Positions 8,450 to 16,662 of a stretch of DNA of 42,474 nucleotides are shown here, in pieces. The notes beneath the pieces are model-generated. The model was not told the origin of the DNA, ran no database searches, and saw only the letters and a program-made list of their open reading frames with translations. The position numbers and the translations under genes are program-made. The stretch covers positions 1 to 42,474 of the forward strand of contig JAZRPW010000051.1 in assembly GCA_045649405.1 (NCBI GenBank), read 5' to 3'. The stretch is from RUG11462 sp045649405 (GTDB lineage Bacteria; Bacillota; Clostridia; Oscillospirales; Acutalibacteraceae). Numbering within the stretch: the stretch's first letter is position 1; each line of letters starts with the position of its first letter.

Positions 8450-8734
8450 TTAATCTTCAATCATTTCAAAAACTTTGGCATAACCATCTGTGCCATAATT
8501 CAAAGCTCTTGCAACTCTGCTAATAGTAGCAGTTGAAGCGCCTGTTAACTCAGCAATTTTTGTGTAAACAATGCCTTGTTTTAAAAGTTTAACAACCTGC
8601 ATTCTTTGAGCCATGTCAATAACTTCCTTGGTTGTCATCAAGTCAGTAAGAAAGTCTTTAATGTCTTGCTCGTTGTCTAATTTTTTAATTGCATTAATAA
8701 GCAAATCTGCGCCTTGTGTTTCAAACAATTTCAT
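8450..8734 (-). CDS. yerC: YerC/TrpR-family transcriptional regulator, likely his repressor
   Basis: 94 residues with the TrpR-superfamily helix-turn-helix: RMQVVKLLKQG, then YTKIAELTGASTATISRVAR, followed by the typical ALNYGTDGY. The ATG at 8734 gives the family's normal length; an open frame continues 23 codons further upstream but crosses the promoter. It is the first gene of the his operon, 16 bases before hisZG. Comparative genomics of Clostridia assigns such proteins as histidine regulators (HisR), so autoregulation with histidine as corepressor is the likely role. A palindrome lies just downstream of its promoter. Confidence 0.88.
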   Translation of the reverse strand: MKLFETQGADLLINAIKKLDNEQDIKDFLTDLMTTKEVIDMAQRMQVVKLLKQGIVYTKIAELTGASTATISRVARALNYGTDGYAKVFEMIED

Positions 8735-8762
8735 TTTAAGTTTCAAACCTTTCAAAAAATTT

Positions 8763-8778
8763 AGTGTGCCACCACACT
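8763..8778 (-). promoter_or_regulatory. Palindromic candidate operator for the his operon
   Basis: Perfect inverted repeat AGTGTG-N4-CACACT between the promoter and the yerC start, at about +7 to +22 of the predicted transcript. The position suits repression by the operon's own TrpR-family regulator. A related AAGTGTT copy lies next to it at about 8780-8786. Confidence 0.5.
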
Positions 8779-8791
8779 TTAACACTTTAGC

Positions 8792-8820
8792 ATAGTAACA
8801 CACGAAACATATTTTGTCAA
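8792..8820 (-). promoter_or_regulatory. Promoter of the his operon
   Basis: On the minus strand: -35 TTGACA (8815-8820), 17-base spacer, -10 TACTAT (8792-8797). Transcription would start near 8785, about 50 bases before the yerC ATG. No terminator is visible between the upstream ATPase gene and this promoter, so some readthrough is possible. Confidence 0.75.
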
Positions 8821-8848
8821 TAGTTTTTTATTCTTTTTTTAATGTTTT

Positions 8849-10018
8849 TTACAATTTTTCAACGCCTGATTCAACAAGGTCAACAAATTGCTTTGCACAT
8901 CTTGGTGTTGCACCACCATTGCGAATTGCAAATGCCTGCGCGCGAATAAGCAAAGCTTCCTTGTTATAAACAAGTCCTTTTTCATCTGCCATTTTCAAAA
9001 TAATGTCTTCAAAGGTTTGTTTGTCAGGGCGTAAGTAGGTAATAGTAAGACCAAATCTTGCGGTAAGCCCCAAAATGCCTTGAATGTTGTCAGTTGCGTG
9101 AATAAGGTCAGCGTCACGCTCAGATTTTGTTTCTTTAATTAAATGGCGGTGGTTGCTTGTAACATAAACCGCAATGTTTTCGCTAATGCCCTTTGAGTCG
9201 CCATCAAGAATTGTTTTAAGCGCACAAAAAGCAGGGTCTTCAGTAGAAAAAGTAACATCATCAATGAAAATAATGAATTTAAGTGGGTTGTTTGCAATTT
9301 TGTCAACAATGCTTGGAATAAGTTCAATTTGTGACTTTTTAATTTCAATAAGTCTCAAACCATCACTGAAAAACTCGTTTGCAATTGCTTTAATTGAACT
9401 TGACTTGCCAGTACCGGCATCGCCATATAAAAGCACATTGCAACATGGTTTACCTTGCACCAAAGCACGTGTGTTATTAATAATCTTTTCACGCTCACGC
9501 TCATAGTTGTACATATTGTCAAGTTTGCGAATGTTAAATGTTTTAACAGGCACAAGTTCGCCCTCATCATTTGCAGTGAAAACAAAGTTGTAAGAAAACT
9601 TGCCAAACCCTAGTTTTGAAAAGTTTTTAATTCTTTCAAAATAATCTTTGCTAAAATCTTCATCGCAAACAGGGAAGAGTTTGAAACTTTCTTTAATCTC
9701 ATCACAAAAATCGTCTTTGCAGATTTTTGAAACTTCATAAAGATTTTTAAGTTCAAATTCAACCTGTGGTTTTAAAGATGACCAATCTTTGTTTTGTGAA
9801 ATCATCTCGGTTAAAATGTTTTCATCACAAAAAACCAAATCTTTGACAAGTTTTGTGAAATTCAAATCATATTTAATAAGTTCATCAATAAACTTGCTGT
9901 AACTTTTGATTTTGTGCTCATCATTTTCAAAAACACCTTTAAGCGAAATAAAACAAGGTGAGTATTTTAAGTTTTTGAAAACAACAAGTGAGTCAATTGC
10001 ACTTTTCACGTTTTTCAT
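8849..10018 (-). CDS. DUF815-type AAA+ ATPase
   Basis: 389 residues from the ATG at 10018, which has GGAAG upstream at better spacing than the GTG at 10027. The N-terminal half (about 1-190) is an unfamiliar helical region. The C-terminal half is an AAA+ module: Walker A GDAGTGKSS (about 199-207), Walker B FIIFIDDVTF (near 250), a sensor-like YVTSNHRHL, and the GLTARFGLTITYLRPD segment characteristic of DUF815. The family is common in Bacillota and its cellular role is not established to my knowledge. No obvious partner gene is adjacent; it sits between the his operon and the divergent T-box operon. Confidence 0.85.
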   Translation of the reverse strand: MKNVKSAIDSLVVFKNLKYSPCFISLKGVFENDEHKIKSYSKFIDELIKYDLNFTKLVKDLVFCDENILTEMISQNKDWSSLKPQVEFELKNLYEVSKICKDDFCDEIKESFKLFPVCDEDFSKDYFERIKNFSKLGFGKFSYNFVFTANDEGELVPVKTFNIRKLDNMYNYEREREKIINNTRALVQGKPCCNVLLYGDAGTGKSSSIKAIANEFFSDGLRLIEIKKSQIELIPSIVDKIANNPLKFIIFIDDVTFSTEDPAFCALKTILDGDSKGISENIAVYVTSNHRHLIKETKSERDADLIHATDNIQGILGLTARFGLTITYLRPDKQTFEDIILKMADEKGLVYNKEALLIRAQAFAIRNGGATPRCAKQFVDLVESGVEKL

Positions 10019-10059
10019 CTTTCGCACTTCCTACATTATTATAAATATATACAATTATA

Positions 10060-10073
10060 GCACAAAATAGTGC
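10060..10073. promoter_or_regulatory. Small palindrome next to a -10-like box
   Basis: GCAC-N6-GTGC directly abuts a minus-strand TATAAT (10054-10059) that could serve the ATPase gene. No good -35 is seen for that gene, so both the promoter and any operator role are weakly supported. Confidence 0.25.
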
Positions 10074-10154
10074 AAATTTGATAAAATTCGTCAAAATCAT
10101 CAAAAAGACTAAAAAATCATAGTTTTCAACAGTTATATTTATAACAATTCACTA

Positions 10155-10183
10155 TTGACAAAAGCGCTTTAGTATAGTAAAAT
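10155..10183 (+). promoter_or_regulatory. Promoter of the leu/ilv operon
   Basis: TTGACA (10155-10160), 17-base spacer, TAAAAT (10178-10183), giving a start near 10190, at the 5' end of the T-box leader. Confidence 0.75.
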
Positions 10184-10189
10184 ATAAGA

Positions 10190-10481
10190 AATTATTTAAT
10201 AAAGTACGAAAACGCAATGATAGGGTAAAAGATTTGTTGCAAAAAACATCTACAGAAAGTTGTCGGTTGATGCAAGACAACGGTGTGCAAAAATCAAACT
10301 CCCCCTTGAGCGGCAAACTGAAAAAGGCAACTTGAGTAGGCAAGACGGAGCTTCACCGTTACAGGAAGTAGGCATTATGTTGTGCTGATGAGCGGGTTTG
10401 AATTTCAAGCCAAAAAAAGTGGTACCGCGGAGAGTTATTTACAGTCTTCGTCTTTTTTGAGAAAAGACGAGGGCTTTTTTG
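10190..10481 (+). ncRNA. T-box riboswitch, probably leucine-specific
   Basis: The T-box core AGTGGTACCGCGGAG (10418-10432), which pairs with the acceptor end of uncharged tRNA, is followed by a strong terminator. In the 3' side of Stem I a CTC triplet at 10299-10301 (in CAAACTCCCC) sits where the specifier codon is expected, and CUC is a leucine codon. The GAAAGTTG stretch near 10256 looks like the conserved Stem I internal-loop motif. Leader length of about 290 bases is normal. Uncharged tRNA-Leu would favour the antiterminator and expression of leuA and the genes downstream. The specifier assignment was made by eye; the T-box identity itself is firm. Confidence 0.92.
10444..10480 (+). terminator. 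T-box attenuator terminator
   Basis: A 13-bp stem (10444-10456 with 10462-10474, including G-U pairs) with a 5-base loop, followed by T6 at 10475-10480. It comes just after the T-box core and is exclusive with the antiterminator. Confidence 0.9.
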
Positions 10482-10552
10482 TTTAAGGGTAAGCCTATAA
10501 ATCTAACGGATTATTAAATAAGAAAATTCAGCAAAAGGAAGGTATTTGTTTT

Positions 10553-12223
10553 ATGAAAAATTATCAAAGATACAAAAGACAATACTACAACCCACCAGTT
10601 TGTGAATATGAATGGGTTAAAAAAGAATATATTGAAAAAGCGCCAACTTGGTGCTCGGTTGACCTTAGAGATGGTAACCAATCACTCATCATTCCAATGA
10701 GCATTGATGAAAAATTAGAATTCTTTGACTTGCTTGTAAAACTCGGCTTCAAAGAAATTGAAGTTGGTTTCCCGGCAGCGTCAGAAACTGAATACAACTT
10801 CCTTCGTCGTCTTATTGAAGAAGACAGAATTCCAGATGATGTTACTGTTCAAGTTTTGACACAAGCAAGAGAACATATCATTAAGAAAACTTTTGAAAGT
10901 TTGAAAGGTTGCAAAAACGCAATTGTGCATTTTTATAACTCAACTTCTTTCGCTCAAAGAGAGCAGGTTTTCAAAAAAGACAAAAAGCAAATTATTGACA
11001 TTGCAACAAAAGGTGCAGAACTTATTGTTAGATTGCAAGAAGAATATGGCTCAAACTTCAGATTTGAATATTCTCCTGAAAGTTTTACTGGCACAGAGCT
11101 TGACTTTGCTCTTGAAATTTCAAACGCAGTTCTTGACATTTTGAAACCAACACCTGAAAACAAAGTTATTCTTAACCTTCCTGTTACTGTTGAATTGTCA
11201 TCTCCACACATTTACGCAAATCAAGTTGAGTATATGTGTAAAAATATCAAATATCGTGAAAACGTTGTTGTTTCATTACACCCACATAACGACCGTGGTT
11301 GTGCAGTTGCTGACTCTGAACTTGGTATCTTAGCAGGTGCTGACAGAATTGAAGGCACACTTTTCGGCAATGGTGAGAGAACAGGTAACGTTGACATCAT
11401 CGCACTTGGTATGAATATGTTTACTCACGGTGTTGACCCTGAACTTGACTTTTCAAATATGCCTGAAATTTGTGAAGTTTATGAAAGAGTTACAAGAATG
11501 CATGTTTATGAGCGTTCACCATATTCAGGCGCACTCGTGTTTGCAGCATTCTCTGGCTCACACCAAGATGCTATTGCTAAAGGTATGCACTGGCACGAAG
11601 ACAAAAATCTTGATACTTGGACTGTTCCTTATTTGCCAATTGACCCTTCTGATGTTGGCAGACAGTATGAAACAGATGTAATTCGTATTAACTCACAATC
11701 TGGTAAAGGTGGCATTGGTTATCTTATCGAAAAGAATTATGGCTACACATTGCCAAAAGCACTTTGTGAAGATGTAAGTTACTTCATCAAAGGCGTTTCT
11801 GACGTTCAACACAGAGAATTGATGATTAATGAAGTGTTTGACCAATTCAAAGAGCATTACATTAACATCAACGCACCAATTGAATATGTTGATGCGCACT
11901 TCTCTAGATTGGAAGATGAAAAGTTCAACGCAGTTTTAACTGTTGTTATTGATGGCGAAACAAAGGTACTTTCTGCAGAAGGTAACGGCCGTCTTGATGC
12001 AGTTAGCAACGCACTTTGTAAAGAAGTTCACATTGATATTGCAGACCTTACTTACACAGAACACGCTTTGGAAAAAGGCTCAACCTCAAAAGCTGTTTCT
12101 TATGTTGGTATTACAGATAAATCTGGCAAAACCGAGTGGGGTGTTGGTATTCATAACGATATCATCACTTCATCAATCAAAGCACTTTTCGCTGCAGTAA
12201 ATAGATCTGCAAAAGGCGAATAA
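10553..12223 (+). CDS. leuA: 2-isopropylmalate synthase (LeuA type 2)
   Basis: 556 residues, the length of the LeuA2 subfamily. The HMGL-like catalytic barrel shows SVDLRDGNQSL near the N-terminus (Arg-Asp metal and substrate residues), the VSLHPHNDRGCAVADSELG metal-binding histidines and GTLFGNGERTGNVDI. The C-terminal part (about 440-556) is the leucine-sensing domain. It condenses acetyl-CoA with 2-oxoisovalerate, the first committed step to leucine. AAGGAAGG lies 10 bases before the ATG. It is the first gene behind the T-box and heads a ten-gene operon. Confidence 0.95.
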   Translation: MKNYQRYKRQYYNPPVCEYEWVKKEYIEKAPTWCSVDLRDGNQSLIIPMSIDEKLEFFDLLVKLGFKEIEVGFPAASETEYNFLRRLIEEDRIPDDVTVQVLTQAREHIIKKTFESLKGCKNAIVHFYNSTSFAQREQVFKKDKKQIIDIATKGAELIVRLQEEYGSNFRFEYSPESFTGTELDFALEISNAVLDILKPTPENKVILNLPVTVELSSPHIYANQVEYMCKNIKYRENVVVSLHPHNDRGCAVADSELGILAGADRIEGTLFGNGERTGNVDIIALGMNMFTHGVDPELDFSNMPEICEVYERVTRMHVYERSPYSGALVFAAFSGSHQDAIAKGMHWHEDKNLDTWTVPYLPIDPSDVGRQYETDVIRINSQSGKGGIGYLIEKNYGYTLPKALCEDVSYFIKGVSDVQHRELMINEVFDQFKEHYININAPIEYVDAHFSRLEDEKFNAVLTVVIDGETKVLSAEGNGRLDAVSNALCKEVHIDIADLTYTEHALEKGSTSKAVSYVGITDKSGKTEWGVGIHNDIITSSIKALFAAVNRSAKGE

Positions 12224-12238
12224 AAGGAGAAAAATGCT

Positions 12239-13501
12239 ATGGGTATGACAATGACTCAAAAGATTTTGGCAGCAGGCGCTGGGTTAGACTCAGTAGTAGC
12301 AGGTCAATTAATTAAAACAAAGTTAAGTCTTGTTTTGGGTAACGACATTACAACACCTGTTGCAATTAATGAGTTTAATAAAGCAAGTTTTGACGGCGTT
12401 TTTGATAACAAAAAAATCGCACTTGTAATGGACCACTTTGTTCCAAATAAAGATATTAAAGCAGCACAACAAACAAAACAATGCAGAATGTTTGCAGGTA
12501 AATATGACATTGAAAATTATTTTGATGTTGGTGATATGGGTATTGAACACGCACTTTTGCCTGAAAAAGGCTTGGTTGTGCCTGGTGATATCGTAATCGG
12601 CGCAGACTCACATACTTGTACATATGGCGCACTTGGTGCATTTTCAACCGGTGTTGGCTCAACTGATATGGCGGCAGGTATGGCAACCGGCGAAGCTTGG
12701 TTTAAAGTTCCTTCTGCAATTAAATTTGTGCTCACTGGTAAGCTTCAACCAAAAGTTTCAGGTAAAGATGTAATTCTTTACATCATCGGCAAAATCGGTG
12801 TTGATGGCGCTTTGTACAAATCAATGGAATTCACAGGCGAAGGCCTTAAAAACCTTTCAATTGATGATAGACTTTGTATGGCTAATATGGCAATTGAAGC
12901 AGGCGCTAAAAACGGCATTTTTGAAGTTGATGATGTAACACTCGAATATGTAAATGCAAGAAAACAACACGACTACAAAATTTTCACTGCAGATAAGGAC
13001 GCAGAGTATGACGAAGTAATTGAAATTGACTTGTCAAAAATCAATTCAACAGTTGCTTGTCCACACTTGCCAGAAAATACAAAAGATGCGACAGAACTTT
13101 CTGATGTCCGTGTTGACCAAGTTGTAATTGGTTCTTGCACAAACGGTAGAATTTCTGATATGAAAGCCGCTGCTGAAATTTTAAAAGGCAAACGCATTGC
13201 AGATGGCGTTCGTTGTATTGTTATTCCTGCAACTCAAACAATTTATAAAGAGTCAATTAAAGCAGGTTATATTGATACATTTATTGATGCAGGTTGTGCA
13301 GTTTCAACTCCAACTTGCGGTCCTTGCCTTGGTGGTTATATGGGCATCTTGGCAGAAGATGAAGTTGCAGTTGCAACAACAAACAGAAACTTTGTTGGTA
13401 GAATGGGCCACGTAACATCAAAAATTTATTTGGCTTCTCCTGAAACTGCTGCAGCAACAGCACTTACTGGTTATATTACCGACCCAAAGGAGGTTAAATA
13501 A
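12239..13501 (+). CDS. leuC: 3-isopropylmalate dehydratase, large subunit
   Basis: 420 residues, aconitase superfamily, the clostridial/archaeal short LeuC type. The iron-sulfur cysteines are in GSCTNGRISD and TPTCGPCLGG, and the substrate/catalytic block GADSHTCTYGALGAFSTGVGS (a 21-residue stretch abbreviated here by its key residues Asp, Ser, His, Thr, Cys) is present near residue 120. With LeuD it isomerises 2-isopropylmalate to 3-isopropylmalate. It starts 15 bases after leuA, and its stop overlaps the leuD start by one base. Confidence 0.94.
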   Translation: MGMTMTQKILAAGAGLDSVVAGQLIKTKLSLVLGNDITTPVAINEFNKASFDGVFDNKKIALVMDHFVPNKDIKAAQQTKQCRMFAGKYDIENYFDVGDMGIEHALLPEKGLVVPGDIVIGADSHTCTYGALGAFSTGVGSTDMAAGMATGEAWFKVPSAIKFVLTGKLQPKVSGKDVILYIIGKIGVDGALYKSMEFTGEGLKNLSIDDRLCMANMAIEAGAKNGIFEVDDVTLEYVNARKQHDYKIFTADKDAEYDEVIEIDLSKINSTVACPHLPENTKDATELSDVRVDQVVIGSCTNGRISDMKAAAEILKGKRIADGVRCIVIPATQTIYKESIKAGYIDTFIDAGCAVSTPTCGPCLGGYMGILAEDEVAVATTNRNFVGRMGHVTSKIYLASPETAAATALTGYITDPKEVK

Positions 13502-13983
13502 TGAACGCTCAAGGTAAATCACATAAATACGGCGATAACGTAGATACAGACGTAATTATTCCTGCAAGATATCTTAACACTGCTAACCATAAAGAATTAG
13601 CAGAGCATTGCATGGAAGATATTGATAAAGAATTTGTAAACAAAGTAAATGATGGCGATATTATGATTGGTGGCGCAAACTTTGGTTGTGGTTCATCTCG
13701 TGAACACGCTCCAATCGCAATTAAAGAATCAGGCATTGCTTGTGTAATTGCAAAAAGTTTTGCAAGAATTTTTTACCGCAACGCAATCAACATCGGTCTT
13801 GCAATTTTGGAATGCCCAGAAGCATCAGAAGGTATTTCTGATGGCGATGAAGTTAAAATCGATTTTGACAGCGGTGTAATTACTAACATTACAACCGGTA
13901 AAGAATTCAAAGCACAACCTTTCCCACCATTTATTAAAGATATCATTTCAAAAAATGGTTTATTAAACTCAATTAAAGGATAA
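13501..13983 (+). CDS. leuD: 3-isopropylmalate dehydratase, small subunit
   Basis: 160 residues, the swivelling domain subunit. The N-terminal GDNVDTDVIIPARYL and the GGANFGCGSSREHAP signature are characteristic. The ATG overlaps the leuC stop (TAATG), preceded by AGGAGG inside leuC, so the two subunits are made in step. Homoaconitase small subunits look alike, but leuA and leuB alongside settle the role. Confidence 0.95.
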   Translation: MNAQGKSHKYGDNVDTDVIIPARYLNTANHKELAEHCMEDIDKEFVNKVNDGDIMIGGANFGCGSSREHAPIAIKESGIACVIAKSFARIFYRNAINIGLAILECPEASEGISDGDEVKIDFDSGVITNITTGKEFKAQPFPPFIKDIISKNGLLNSIKG

Positions 13984-13988
13984 GAACA

Positions 13989-15047
13989 ATGGTTAAAAAT
14001 ATTACAGTTTTAAAGGGCGATGGAATCGGCCCTGAAATCGTAGATGAAGCATTAAAAGTGCTTGATAAAGTAGCCGAAAAGTTTAATCACACTTTCAATT
14101 ACACATTTGTTGATATGGGTGGTTGCTCAATTGATAAATTTGGCGTGCCAATCACAGATGAAGGCTTGGAAATCTGCAAAAAGAGTGACAGTGTGTTGCT
14201 TGGTGCAGTTGGTGGTCCTAAATGGGATACTATTGACCCTGCAATTCGTCCTGAAAAAGGTCTTTTAAAAGTAAGAGCAGAGTTAGGTCTTTTTGCTAAC
14301 CTTCGTCCAACAAAAATGTTCCCACAATTATCACACGCTTGCCCATTAAAAGAAGCAGACGGAATTGATTTGATGATTGTTCGTGAACTTACAGGTGGCA
14401 TTTACTTTGGCGAACATAAAACAGTTGGCGACACTGCAACTGATATTATGCTTTACACAGAAAAAGAAGTTGAAAGAATTGGTAGAGTTGGTTTTGAAAC
14501 TGCAAGAAAACGTGGTGGCAAACTCGCTAGCGTTGATAAAGCAAACGTGCTTGATTCTTCAAAACTTTGGCGTAAAGTAATGCACAAATTAGCAGAAGAA
14601 TATTCAGATGTTGAATATTCAGATGTTTTAGTTGACAACTGCGCAATGCAGTTAATTCGTCGTCCTTCACAGTTTGATGTAATCGTAACTGAAAATATGT
14701 TTGGCGACATTTTGTCTGATGAAGCAAGTATGCTTACCGGCTCAATTGGTATGATGCCTTCTGCTTCACTTTCAGAAACAACACTTGGTATGTATGAGCC
14801 AATTCACGGTTCTGCACCTGACATTGCAGGTCAAAACATTGCAAACCCACTTGGTACAATTTTGTCAGCGGCAATGATGCTTCGTTATTCTTTTGATATG
14901 CCAGCTGAGGCAGATGCAATTGAAAATGCAGTAAACGCGGCGCTTGACAACGGTTATCGCACAGTTGATATTTTGGGTGATGGAGAAGGCGTTACAAAGG
15001 TAAGTTGTAGCGAAATGGGCGACGTAGTTTGTAAATATCTTGCATAG
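13989..15047 (+). CDS. leuB: 3-isopropylmalate dehydrogenase
   Basis: 352 residues, NAD-dependent beta-decarboxylating dehydrogenase. Seen are LKGDGIGPEIVDEA at the N-terminus, AVGGPKWD, RPEKGLLKVRAELGLFANLRP with the substrate arginines, VRELTGGIYFG, VDKANVLDSSKLWR and EPIHGSAPDIAGQNIANP with the NAD site. It oxidises and decarboxylates 3-isopropylmalate to 2-oxoisocaproate. It starts 5 bases after leuD. Confidence 0.97.
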   Translation: MVKNITVLKGDGIGPEIVDEALKVLDKVAEKFNHTFNYTFVDMGGCSIDKFGVPITDEGLEICKKSDSVLLGAVGGPKWDTIDPAIRPEKGLLKVRAELGLFANLRPTKMFPQLSHACPLKEADGIDLMIVRELTGGIYFGEHKTVGDTATDIMLYTEKEVERIGRVGFETARKRGGKLASVDKANVLDSSKLWRKVMHKLAEEYSDVEYSDVLVDNCAMQLIRRPSQFDVIVTENMFGDILSDEASMLTGSIGMMPSASLSETTLGMYEPIHGSAPDIAGQNIANPLGTILSAAMMLRYSFDMPAEADAIENAVNAALDNGYRTVDILGDGEGVTKVSCSEMGDVVCKYLA

Positions 15048-15059
15048 GAGAAATAAAAT

Positions 15060-16256
15060 ATGCTTACACTTGAAACAGTTTATCAAGCAGCTTTTGCTTT
15101 AAAAAACGTTATAAGAAATACAGAGCTAATTCACGCTCCACAAATCAACCCTGATGTAAATGTTTACATCAAACCTGAAAATTTACAGGTAACAGGTTCA
15201 TTTAAGGTTCGTGGTTCTGCATTTAAAATTTCACAACTTTCTGAAGAAGAAAAGAAAAAAGGCGTTATTGCTTGTTCTGCTGGCAACCACGCACAAGGCG
15301 TTGCTTTAGCAGCTACAAAAAACGGCATTAAATCAATTATCTGTTTGCCAGAAGGTGCTCCAATTTCAAAGGTTGAAGCAACTAAAAAATATGGCGCAGA
15401 CATTGAAATGGTAAAAGGCGTTTATGATGACGCTTACCAAAAAGCGCTTGAACTTCGTGATGAAAAGGGAATGGCTTTCATTCATCCGTTTGATGATGAA
15501 ATGGTAATCGCAGGTCAAGGCACAATTGCTCTTGAAATTTTGGAAGAAAATCCAAATGTAGAAGCGGTTGTTGTTCCAATCGGTGGTGGTGGCCTTATTT
15601 CTGGTGTTGCTTACACCATCAAAACCCTTCGTCCTGATGTAAAGGTTTATGGTGTTCAAGCAGAAGGCGCTGCTTCAATGTACGAATCTGTTAAAGAGCA
15701 TGAAATTTTGCGTCTTGATAAAATTTCAACAATTGCAGATGGTACTGCAGTAAAAGAACCTGGCGTTAATACTTTTGAATATTGCGAAAAATTCGTTGAT
15801 GAAATTGTAACAGTAACTGAAGATGAAATTTCAGCAGCAATTTTGGAACTCATTGAACAACAAAAATTAACTGCAGAAGGTGCAGGCGCTTTGTCTGTTG
15901 CAGCAGTAATGTTTAACAAAGTTCCGGTACAAGGCAAAAACACAGTTTGCATTGTTTCAGGTGGTAATATCGATGTAACAATTCTTTCTCGTGTAATTAG
16001 CCGTGGTTTGTTAAAGACAGGTCGTCTTTGCAAGTTTGTAATTGAACTTATGGACAAACCTGGCCAACTTCGTGATGTTTCAAAAATCATTGCAGATATG
16101 GGTGCAAACGTTGTATCTGTTAACTATGAACACGCAGGCAAAGGCTCAAATATTAATGACTGTGTGTTAACAATTGAAACTGAAACTAAAAACCAAGCCC
16201 ACATTAAAGAAGTGGAACAAGCACTTGTTGATAACGGCTTTCATTTGATAAAATAA
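15060..16256 (+). CDS. ilvA: Threonine dehydratase with C-terminal ACT domain
   Basis: 398 residues. The fold-type II PLP domain has Lys49 in TGSFKVRGSAFK, SAGNHAQGVA, and the PLP phosphate loop IGGGGLISG. Residues from about 325 to the end form one ACT-like regulatory domain (VIELMDKPGQLRDVSKIIADMG). It deaminates threonine to 2-oxobutyrate for isoleucine. The single ACT domain is the form found in many Clostridia; the operon position supports the biosynthetic role over catabolic threonine degradation, and the ACT domain may give feedback control. Confidence 0.93.
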   Translation: MLTLETVYQAAFALKNVIRNTELIHAPQINPDVNVYIKPENLQVTGSFKVRGSAFKISQLSEEEKKKGVIACSAGNHAQGVALAATKNGIKSIICLPEGAPISKVEATKKYGADIEMVKGVYDDAYQKALELRDEKGMAFIHPFDDEMVIAGQGTIALEILEENPNVEAVVVPIGGGGLISGVAYTIKTLRPDVKVYGVQAEGAASMYESVKEHEILRLDKISTIADGTAVKEPGVNTFEYCEKFVDEIVTVTEDEISAAILELIEQQKLTAEGAGALSVAAVMFNKVPVQGKNTVCIVSGGNIDVTILSRVISRGLLKTGRLCKFVIELMDKPGQLRDVSKIIADMGANVVSVNYEHAGKGSNINDCVLTIETETKNQAHIKEVEQALVDNGFHLIK

Positions 16257-16272
16257 GAAAAGGAGATAAGTT

Positions 16273-16644
16273 ATGGAAAAAGTTTATACAAAATCAGCTC
16301 CTGACGCAATTGGCCCATATTCACAAGCAGTTGTAACTGGCAACTTGGTTTTCACATCTGGCCAAATTGCAATAAACCCACAATCTGGCGCAGTTGAAGC
16401 AACAACAATCAAAGAGCAAACAGAACAAGTTTGCAAAAACTTGAGCGAAGTGTTGAAAGCTGCAGGCTCATCACTTGAAAAAGCAGTAAAAACAGTTTGT
16501 TTCTTGTCTGATATGGACAACTTTGCCGAATTCAATGAAGTTTACGGCAAATATTTCACTGAAAAACCTGCTCGTTCATGTGTAGCCGTCAAAACCCTTC
16601 CTAAAAATGTACTCGTAGAAGTAGATGTAATTGCAGAAATTTAG
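16273..16644 (+). CDS. ridA: RidA-type 2-iminobutanoate/2-iminopropanoate deaminase
   Basis: 123 residues of the RidA/YjgF/YER057c family: APDAIGPYSQAVVTGNLVFTSGQIA at the N-terminus (key residues Tyr and Gly), the KTVCFLSDMDNFAEFNEVY helix, and PARSCVAVKTLP with the catalytic arginine. It hydrolyses the reactive enamine/imine intermediates released by PLP dehydratases such as IlvA. It lies 16 bases after ilvA, which fits this function. Ribosome site AAGGAGA precedes the ATG. Confidence 0.93.
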   Translation: MEKVYTKSAPDAIGPYSQAVVTGNLVFTSGQIAINPQSGAVEATTIKEQTEQVCKNLSEVLKAAGSSLEKAVKTVCFLSDMDNFAEFNEVYGKYFTEKPARSCVAVKTLPKNVLVEVDVIAEI

Positions 16645-16662
16645 AAGGAAAGGTATTTAAAA

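Noticed and set aside
10152..10343. A 63-codon minus-strand frame over the T-box leader.
   Set aside because: It lies opposite a structured RNA and has no start signals.
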